Origin: Bacteroidia bacterium
Lineage (GTDB): Bacteria; Bacteroidota; Bacteroidia; Bacteroidales; Azobacteroidaceae
Reading direction: 5' to 3'
Assembly (NCBI GenBank): GCA_025999935.1
Contig: BNXY01000042.1
Location: forward strand, 1 to 22,060
Length of the DNA: 22,060 nucleotides
Under the pieces are notes generated by a model. It did not search any database, was not told where the DNA came from, and saw nothing but the letters and a program-made list of their open reading frames with translations. Both the position numbers and the translations under genes were made by a program. Of this stretch, positions 21,388 through 22,060 are shown in pieces (positions within the stretch are counted from its first letter, which is position 1; each line of letters begins with the position of its first letter).

Positions 21388-21909
21388 ATGTCAAATCAAC
21401 CGAATATCAAATCTTCCGCTGCCGAATACCTTACTTTCGTGGCTTCTAAGGGCGAAAATTATCAGAATATCGAAATTCGATACGAAAATGAAAACATTTG
21501 GCTCACGCAAAAAATGTTGGCTGCGCTTTATGATGTGGAGGTGCATACAATTAACTATCATATCAAAAAAATTTTTGAAGACAGGGAATTGAGTGAAGAT
21601 TCAGTTATTCGAAAATTTCGAATAACTGCCGCAGATAATAAGGAATACAACACGAATCATTATGATTTACAAATGATTATCGCTATCTGTTTCAAGGTAA
21701 ACAGCGGGCGGGCGGTGCAATTAGACCAGATTTTGCTTGCCAACAAATATGAACTTTTGCAAAATGCAGGCAGAATTTCGATGGAAATTGCCCGCCAACA
21801 CGCCGAAACGGAGTTTGAAAAATATCGAATAGAGCAAGACCAACTTTATGAAAGCGATTTTGACCGTTTTTTGCTGTTGGAAGAAAGTGTAAAACGGATT
21901 GAAAATTAA
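21388..21909 (+). pseudogene. rhuM-family gene, copy 4, in-frame internal deletion (mini-RhuM)
   Basis: The open frame of 173 residues compares with roughly 330 in intact relatives. Residues 1-110 match the RhuM N-terminus: EIRYENENIWLTQKMLAALY, HTINYHIKKIFEDRELSEDS, FRITAADNKEYNTNHYDLQM, GRAVQ. The sequence then continues, in frame, with the family's C-terminal segment LDQILLANKYELLQNAGRIS, RQHAETEFEKYRIEQDQLYE and SDFDRFLLLEESVKRIE. About 150 central residues are absent. Unlike the other three copies the deletion keeps the frame, so a shortened protein could be made. Listed as a pseudogene because the central domain is gone; it might be a functional variant. Confidence 0.8.
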
Positions 21910-22010
21910 TGATAAACCGCTTGGGGGCTGTTAGAATTATTGTTGGCAGGCGTAATCTGTTCAAAATTATACGAAATCAAAAAGTAAATAAATCCGCGCA
22001 AATCCGTTAA
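21909..22010 (+). other. 33-codon ORF ending in a family A repeat
   Basis: ATG at 21909 overlaps the rhuM copy 4 stop; the peptide starts MINRLGAVRIIVGRRNLF and ends SAQIR at a TAA supplied by the family A repeat at 21991. I do not recognise it. It may be a gene-end relic (compare the KSAKIR end of the DUF6463-like protein) rather than a true gene. Confidence 0.2.
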
Positions 22011-22030
22011 ATCTGCGTTATCTGCGTGCA
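21991..22030 (+). repeat. Family A repeat, four-unit copy
   Basis: Units AATCCGCGC, AAATCCGTT, AAATCTGCGTT and ATCTGCGTGC followed by AAAGAAATA. This is the cleanest four-unit copy in the window. Confidence 0.8.
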
Positions 22031-22060
22031 AAGAAATAAAAACATTAATTTAACAAAAAC

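Noticed and set aside
13504..22030. Family A copies as a CRISPR array
   Set aside because: Copies are far apart with genes between them, vary in unit number, and there are no uniform spacers or cas genes.

Overview
The window looks like chromosomal DNA of a Bacteroidota bacterium, most likely order Bacteroidales. The DUF3575/fimbrial-type outer-membrane gene pair, the tricorn-type S41 protease, the PIF1-like helicase and the leucyl-tRNA synthetase all have a Bacteroidales character. Several genes are preceded by the Bacteroidota -7 box TAnnTTTG rather than a sigma70-type promoter, and Shine-Dalgarno sequences are mostly absent.

Positions 1-11,332 are ordinary core or semi-core chromosome. 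On the minus strand lie a partial lipoprotein gene and a DUF3575 gene, a visibly GC-rich block that is probably part of a fimbria or surface operon. A PIF1-like helicase gene follows. On the plus strand a likely operon encodes a periplasmic tricorn-like protease, a polytopic membrane protein resembling GT-C glycosyltransferases and a DUF362 ferredoxin-type protein. leuS comes next. It is cut off after the CP1 editing domain and before the KMSKS loop, and it carries two short repeat insertions: a 4 x 7-bp tandem and a 28-bp palindrome.

From about 11,340 to the end the character changes. All genes are on the plus strand, are AT-rich and small, and are functionally unrelated: ICMT-like methyltransferase, peptidase E, DUF169, YkvA, SRPBCC, DUF2867, AAA_14 ATPase, CPBP protease, DUF6463-like and uracil-DNA-glycosylase-like. 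They alternate with broken genes. Four separate rhuM-family copies all carry internal deletions that keep both ends of the gene; a DUF1016 nuclease gene has lost its 3' half; and a 56-codon orphan C-terminal fragment lies at 11,942. Two short rhuM 5'-end relics are also present.

This accessory region is punctuated by short repeat families that the genes do not explain. Family A is made of 9-10-bp tandem units (AATCYGCGT-like) at gene 3' ends, and in some cases it supplies the stop codon. Family B is a small hairpin, usually with a GNRA-type loop (core AACCGCCCGAAAGGGC), sitting 15-17 nt before the start codon of four intact genes, with degenerate copies elsewhere. A 341-bp MITE-like element with about 31-bp terminal inverted repeats provides the last codons and stop of the YkvA gene. 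A block of four tandem palindromic units shows a paired change in its arms. The working interpretation is a repeat-delimited, cassette-like accessory island with strong deletion activity, located at or inserted near a broken leuS. No integrase, transposase or tRNA is visible in the window, so the mobilising machinery, if any, lies outside it.
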